Shown one piece after another: positions 14,764 to 18,691 of a stretch of 18,691 nt of DNA (positions are counted from its first letter, which is position 1; every line of letters starts with the position of its first letter). The notes beneath the pieces were generated by a model. It was not told the DNA's origin. It saw only the letters and a program-made list of their open reading frames with translations, and did not search any database. The position numbers and the translations under genes are program-made. Source of the DNA: a bacterium (GTDB lineage: Bacteria > UBP18 > UBA7526); NCBI GenBank assembly GCA_018903055.1, contig JAHIPW010000140.1, positions 1 through 18,691 of the forward strand. The letters run 5' to 3'.

Positions 14764-14900
14764 GCCTCACTCCGTTCGGCAATCTTCACAGATTAGCACT
14801 AATTGACTAAACTGATTAGCACGGATTTAGCGATAAGAATCAGTGCTAATCCGTATCTTTTAATCTGTGCCCATCCGTGTAACTATTGAAATTTCGATAC
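14764..14900. repeat. Dispersed composite repeat, copy B, between pilQ and lytR
   Basis: Same order as copy A: GCCTCACTCCGTTCGGCAAT, inverted arms built from GATTAGCACGGATT and AATCAGTGCTAATCCG, then TTTTAATCTG directly joined to TGCCCATCCGTGTAACTATTGAA. It lacks the 42-bp palindromic module of copy A and so serves as the natural empty site. Its left end overlaps the 5' extension of the lytR-like frame and supplies the likely ribosome binding site. Confidence 0.85.
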
Positions 14901-14901
14901 T

Positions 14902-17900
14902 TCAGGGAAGGAGCCCCACTTCCTCCTCTTTTGGCTTCGGTTTCTCTTCTTTAACCCTAACAATATGCGGGGTAACGAAGATGATGAGCTCACTCTTTAT
15001 TGTATCTGTAACTTTCTTGGAAAAGAGGTACTTTATCACCGGGACCTTCATCAATCCCGGAACCCCGGAGCGGGTCGTCCTCTCTTCCTCCTCTATCAAT
15101 CCCCCGATGACCAGAGTATCCCCATCCTTAACCATGACATTGGTAGTCGCTTCTCGGGTCATAACGACTGGATAGGGATAAGGCGGGGCGGTCCACTCCT
15201 GTAGTACGCTTACTACTGGATTTACTTTCATAGTGATATAATCGTCCTTCCCTATATGGGGGGTAACAGTCAGGGATACTCCGACATCTTTTTCTTCCCA
15301 GGTTTTCCTAGTAACTGGCTTGCCGTCTACTATCTCTTCTTCGACCTCCGTAACATAGGGATATCTTGACTGAACTTTAACCACTGCTTCCACATTATCT
15401 AAGGTGGTGATCTTAGGATTGGATATTATCTGGGTATCTGCCCTTTTTGCCAGGGCCTGAAGAATCATAGCAAAATCGCTCTTGCCTATGGTGCCATACT
15501 TGAAAAATCCTGTGGTACCGACAAATCCTAAGTCAATGTCGCTACCCTTGCTCATTTGTTCTGCCGTCTTCTTCACCCAGGTCCAATCTATGCCCAGTTC
15601 CTCCTCACCGCGGAGACGGACCTCTATTATCTTCGATTCAATGGCCACCTGGAGTGGTTTCATATCCAGCCTGGCGATCATCCTTCCGATCTCCTCGATC
15701 TTCACTGGGGTATCAATGACCATCAGTGTATTGGACCGCACATCGACAATGACCCTTCCCGCAACTGAAAGCATCATACTATCTACAAGCATGGTCTTGA
15801 TGATCGGCGCCTCGGCATAGTTCAGTTCAAAGATCCTGGTAGTGGTCTCGATCTCTGGTATCTCCTTGGCCAATCTCATCACCCGGATGATATCCTTCTT
15901 CCTCTCATAGCCGAACCCCCGCACCCTCAGGATGGCATTTAGGGCATCCTCTGCCGTTACTCCCTTAAAGGAGATGGTCACGGTTCCTGTTAGTTCCGGG
16001 CCAGCGATAATATTGAGATCCGCCCTCTGGCCAATGATGCGCAACACATTATGGATGTCGGCATCCTTGAAGTCCATGGATAGAAGTTTCTCTTCCCCCA
16101 CTGGAGGTTTGGGAACGGCCGGGATGGCCGGGCGCTGGAGGTCGACCACTATCTTATTTCCGACACTTGAGACCCGATAGGTGGTCATCTCTCTTAGGTC
16201 TATTACTACCCGGGCGATGTTCTCTTCAAACTGGCCGGACCTCACCCCTTTTACAATATCCTCCTCTTCAACCTTGATGAACTTCTGGGGCCAGGCCATA
16301 GTCGCCCCATACATATCAATGACCACTACCGGTGGTTCCAGGAGGTTGAAGGCCGAATGCTTCACCGGCTCTTCGGTAGTAACGGTTATTCTTGTCTTTT
16401 CTGGTAGCTTCTTCAAAGAGACATCAGTGATTCCCACCACGTAGAGAGGATTCTCCACCTCCAGGATGATTCTATTCTCTTCACTCCTTAAAGCGTACTT
16501 TGCTTCTTCCTTAAGATCTAAGACTACTCTTGTTATTCTTGGCTCTTCCGAGAACTGTCCCGCCCTTACTCTCTTCACCACGCTTCTCTCTATCCCAATC
16601 TCCTTCTTCTCCCAGGTGAGGGTGGCATTGGGGATGTCGATTACTAATCTCGGTGGCCCGGTGAGGCTGAACTGAGCATACTTCGCTCCCTCCTTATCAG
16701 TGAGGATGACTATCCTCGTCTTATCGGGGATTCCAATGACTTGAATGTCCTCCACCTCATAGGCAATCCTCTCTTTTTCCGCTATCTCCCTTACCCTCTC
16801 CTCTGCGCTCTTCTTTGCCTCTTCTTCTTTGATCTCTTTCAAGTTCTCCTGGGATTTGGTCAGGTATTTCCGGGCCTCAACATGCTCTGGATTTAAGGCC
16901 AAGGTTTTTTTGAACTCATCTATGGCTTCCAAGTATTTATCCTCTCTATAGAACTTCTCCCCTTTCTGGAAATAATCCGCAATCTTTCTCCGGGCCTCTT
17001 TTCCCTTTAATTTCTCTATCTCTTTTTGGCATTTAGCGAGATATTTTTCTGTCCCTTTATGTTCCGGGTCAAGGGCAAGCACCTTCTGGAAATTCGTCAG
17101 GGCTTTTTCAAATTCCCCTTTTCCATAATGGCTCTTTCCCTGGTCATAGTGTGCTATTATCTTCGATTTCCTCTCTTTAATAAGTTTTCTCTTCTCCTCC
17201 GCCCCCCTTCTCTCTTTGGCTAATTCCTCTTGCCTTCTTTTGGCCCTTTCGGCCTCCTCTTTCTCTATCTTCTTCTCCCCAATGATTCTTTCCAGTACTT
17301 CTTCTGCCTTAGCAATTTCTTTCCCTGCTTTATGCTCCGGCTCTAAGGCTAAAACCTTATTCCACTCCTCAATGGCCTCTATGAGTTTCCCTTCTTTATA
17401 GTAACCTAATCCTTCAGCATAATGCTTCTCAATGGCCTCTCTCCTCGCCTCCTGTCGCTTCTTCTCCTCCTCTTTTATCTTCTTCTGCTTGAAGACCTCT
17501 ATTCTCTCCTTATCTAACTTCTCCCTCTCCTTAATGGCCAGTTCTGCTTTCTGGATGTAGTTCTTCGCCCGGGAGAGTTTGGGATTCAATTTTAAGGCCT
17601 CTTGAAGCGCCCCTATGGCTTCCTTAAACTCCTCTCTTCTATAATGTCCCTTTCCTATCTCATAGCGCCTCCTGGCCTCTTTTCTTATCTTTCTGGGAGT
17701 AGGAGGTACCTCCTTGGCAATCTCAAGGGTGAGGAGCTTCTCATCGGGTTTTAGCTCAAAGGCCGTCTGATAGGCAAGATAGATCTCTATCTGGATGATA
17801 TTGGGCTTGGTACTATACTGCAAGGCCTCTACTCTCTTAACCAATCCCCTCTTAATGTCCAGCTCCTTCTCCTTCCAAATGAGTTGGGCATTGGGGAGGA

Positions 17901-18111
17901 AGAGGCGGATCCTGGGGGGATTGTCCAGAGAGAATGACTTATACTTCACCGGCCCATCCGAGATAATGAGCACCTGGACACTATCGGTCAACTCCTTTAC
18001 CTCAATCTTACTCACCTTAAAGTCTGCTTCCTGAGCAAATACTATGGCCCCAAAGAATATTCCAATTAAGGCCAGGCCTATTAATCTTTTAAACCCCGTT
18101 AGAAATGCCAT
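14902..18111 (-). CDS. pilQ: Type IV pilus secretin PilQ with AMIN domains and interspersed TPR units
   Basis: Outer-membrane secretin through which the type IV pilus passes; 1069 residues, longer than usual PilQ. Order: signal peptide (about 1-26), AMIN domain 1 (31-131), four single TPR units (about 147-180, 229-262, 319-352, 378-410) separated by Lys/Glu-rich helical linkers, AMIN 2 (451-553), AMIN 3 (557-660), STN/N0 (about 676-745), N1 (about 756-815) and the secretin core (about 820-1053, with VPGLMKVPVIKYLF and ELIIFVTPHIV). The ATG at 18111 follows GGAGGGAG. GspD is less likely because of the AMIN domains and the PilP-like gene upstream. Codons 2-6 (AFLTG) are made of half of a palindromic repeat, so even the signal-peptide start carries repeat sequence. 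Confidence 0.9.
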   Translation of the reverse strand: MAFLTGFKRLIGLALIGIFFGAIVFAQEADFKVSKIEVKELTDSVQVLIISDGPVKYKSFSLDNPPRIRLFLPNAQLIWKEKELDIKRGLVKRVEALQYSTKPNIIQIEIYLAYQTAFELKPDEKLLTLEIAKEVPPTPRKIRKEARRRYEIGKGHYRREEFKEAIGALQEALKLNPKLSRAKNYIQKAELAIKEREKLDKERIEVFKQKKIKEEEKKRQEARREAIEKHYAEGLGYYKEGKLIEAIEEWNKVLALEPEHKAGKEIAKAEEVLERIIGEKKIEKEEAERAKRRQEELAKERRGAEEKRKLIKERKSKIIAHYDQGKSHYGKGEFEKALTNFQKVLALDPEHKGTEKYLAKCQKEIEKLKGKEARRKIADYFQKGEKFYREDKYLEAIDEFKKTLALNPEHVEARKYLTKSQENLKEIKEEEAKKSAEERVREIAEKERIAYEVEDIQVIGIPDKTRIVILTDKEGAKYAQFSLTGPPRLVIDIPNATLTWEKKEIGIERSVVKRVRAGQFSEEPRITRVVLDLKEEAKYALRSEENRIILEVENPLYVVGITDVSLKKLPEKTRITVTTEEPVKHSAFNLLEPPVVVIDMYGATMAWPQKFIKVEEEDIVKGVRSGQFEENIARVVIDLREMTTYRVSSVGNKIVVDLQRPAIPAVPKPPVGEEKLLSMDFKDADIHNVLRIIGQRADLNIIAGPELTGTVTISFKGVTAEDALNAILRVRGFGYERKKDIIRVMRLAKEIPEIETTTRIFELNYAEAPIIKTMLVDSMMLSVAGRVIVDVRSNTLMVIDTPVKIEEIGRMIARLDMKPLQVAIESKIIEVRLRGEEELGIDWTWVKKTAEQMSKGSDIDLGFVGTTGFFKYGTIGKSDFAMILQALAKRADTQIISNPKITTLDNVEAVVKVQSRYPYVTEVEEEIVDGKPVTRKTWEEKDVGVSLTVTPHIGKDDYITMKVNPVVSVLQEWTAPPYPYPVVMTREATTNVMVKDGDTLVIGGLIEEEERTTRSGVPGLMKVPVIKYLFSKKVTDTIKSELIIFVTPHIVRVKEEKPKPKEEEVGLLP

Positions 18112-18198
18112 TTTTCTCCCTCCTTCCGACAGGAAATAATCCTAATGTCTCCACCCCTATTAGAAAGTGTTCAGCTCCGCTGAAGATTTCTAACGGGG
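18094..18198. repeat. TTAGAAA-type inverted repeats at the pilP-pilQ junction
   Basis: CCCCGTTAGAAA (18094-18105, within pilQ codons 2-6) is perfectly complementary to TTTCTAACGGGG (18187-18198). Between them a third arm, CCCCTATTAGAAA (18154-18166), can pair with the same right arm around an inner CAGC/GCTG stem (18172-18182). The two pairings are mutually exclusive. The longer one would occlude the pilQ start and ribosome binding site; the shorter would leave them free. Confidence 0.8.
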
Positions 18199-18206
18199 TA
18201 AACATC

Positions 18207-18653
18207 TCACTCCTCCTCTAATTTCAGAATTTCTTTCTCTTTTCCTTCCATTAAGACCACTTCATTCTTCCTAATGCTTATTACTTCCTTGCCATTTATG
18301 ATGTCTCCCACATTAACAATATAATCTCCGATGATTGCCTGAACCCCTTCCTCATCGCGTACGATACCAGTCAGGATAAGGGCCCCGGGTTTTATACCAT
18401 TTCCTGGTTCTTCCTTTATTAGGGGAGAGAGAAAGGGATCCCTTCCCCAGGATACCGTGCCCCTCACCCTTCTAATCTCTAAGGGAATGAAGGCCTCCTC
18501 TGGTGTCGGAGGGACTTTCTCTTCCTCAGCCACAGAAGGAGTCTCGGGAGTAGGAGCCACTTTTGCTTTGCGGTGAATGGGCTTCCTGAGGATCAAAATT
18601 AAGACAAGTAATATTAAAAGGGCGGCCAAAAAGATTATTTTTTTCTTAGTCAT
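18207..18653 (-). CDS. pilP: PilP-like / GspC-like pilus assembly protein
   Basis: 148 residues: one N-terminal membrane segment (about 5-22), a Pro/Glu-rich periplasmic linker (about 30-62), and a C-terminal beta domain of the PilP/GspC type. That domain has GRDPFLSPL, then ILTGIVRDEEGVQAIIGDYIVNVGDIINGKEVISIRKNEVVLMEG. In type IV pili PilP joins the inner-membrane PilNO complex to the secretin PilQ, which is encoded directly downstream here. It is a membrane-anchored form without a lipobox Cys, as far as can be seen. The ATG at 18653 is preceded by GGAGTGAAGTGAG, a relative of the left end of the dispersed repeat. A GspC-type role cannot be excluded; pilM, pilN and pilO would be expected beyond the right edge. 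Confidence 0.72.
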   Translation of the reverse strand: MTKKKIIFLAALLILLVLILILRKPIHRKAKVAPTPETPSVAEEEKVPPTPEEAFIPLEIRRVRGTVSWGRDPFLSPLIKEEPGNGIKPGALILTGIVRDEEGVQAIIGDYIVNVGDIINGKEVISIRKNEVVLMEGKEKEILKLEEE

Positions 18654-18691
18654 CTCACTTCACTCCGTTCAACAAAATAAGGATGTAGACA

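Noticed and set aside
14754-14789. Upstream ATG (14789) as start of the lytR-like gene
   Set aside because: The extra 12 codons are dispersed-repeat DNA, there is no ribosome binding site, and the membrane anchor begins right after the internal ATG at 14753.

Overview
The window is a co-directional block of 14 genes, all on the minus strand, so transcription runs from high to low coordinates. It comes from a Gram-negative-type bacterium: it has a type IV pilus secretin with its PilP-like partner and a SPOR-domain membrane protein. GC looks moderate by eye. The dense short repeats and gene mix resemble uncultured candidate-phylum genomes (Omnitrophota-like is a guess). No marker in the window settles the lineage.

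Layout in transcription order. (1) 18653-14902: a pilP-like gene and pilQ, whose secretin has four TPR units spread between its AMIN domains. (2) 14753-13575: an LCP/LytR_C membrane protein with a degenerate active-site region. (3) 13568-13131: a small unit with 17-bp inverted ends carrying a GxxExxY gene. (4) 13116-12376: a stand-alone, apparently catalytically complete EAL phosphodiesterase. (5) 12212-10536: argS. (6) 10331-9891: a SPOR-domain protein. (7) 9617-2840: an aspartate-family cluster hom, thrC, thrB, lysC (thrB and lysC overlap), followed by cimA. Together these could supply threonine from aspartate and 2-oxobutyrate for isoleucine from pyruvate; asd is not here. (8) 2649-1726: an AEC-family carrier. 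(9) 1560 to the left edge: the first 520 codons of valS.

The most striking content is repetitive. Most larger gene junctions hold a pair of short-period arrays (7, 8 or 10 bp units, different in each junction) facing each other as inverted arms, so each junction could fold into a large imperfect hairpin. A second class, short GC-rich palindromic modules, sits inside these arrays. At three loci the module is exactly 36 bp, and removing it restores the heptamer register. At a fourth locus a 42-bp module is present in one copy of a dispersed repeat and absent from the other copy. Related palindromes or arrays also lie in frame inside valS (twice), argS, thrB, thrC, the SPOR gene and probably lytR, adding up to about 43 residues without breaking the frame. 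The GxxExxY gene lies between inverted arms of the same general style, which makes it a possible mobile or 'loaded' form of the repeats. No rRNA, tRNA, CRISPR array, recognisable riboswitch or intrinsic terminator was seen.
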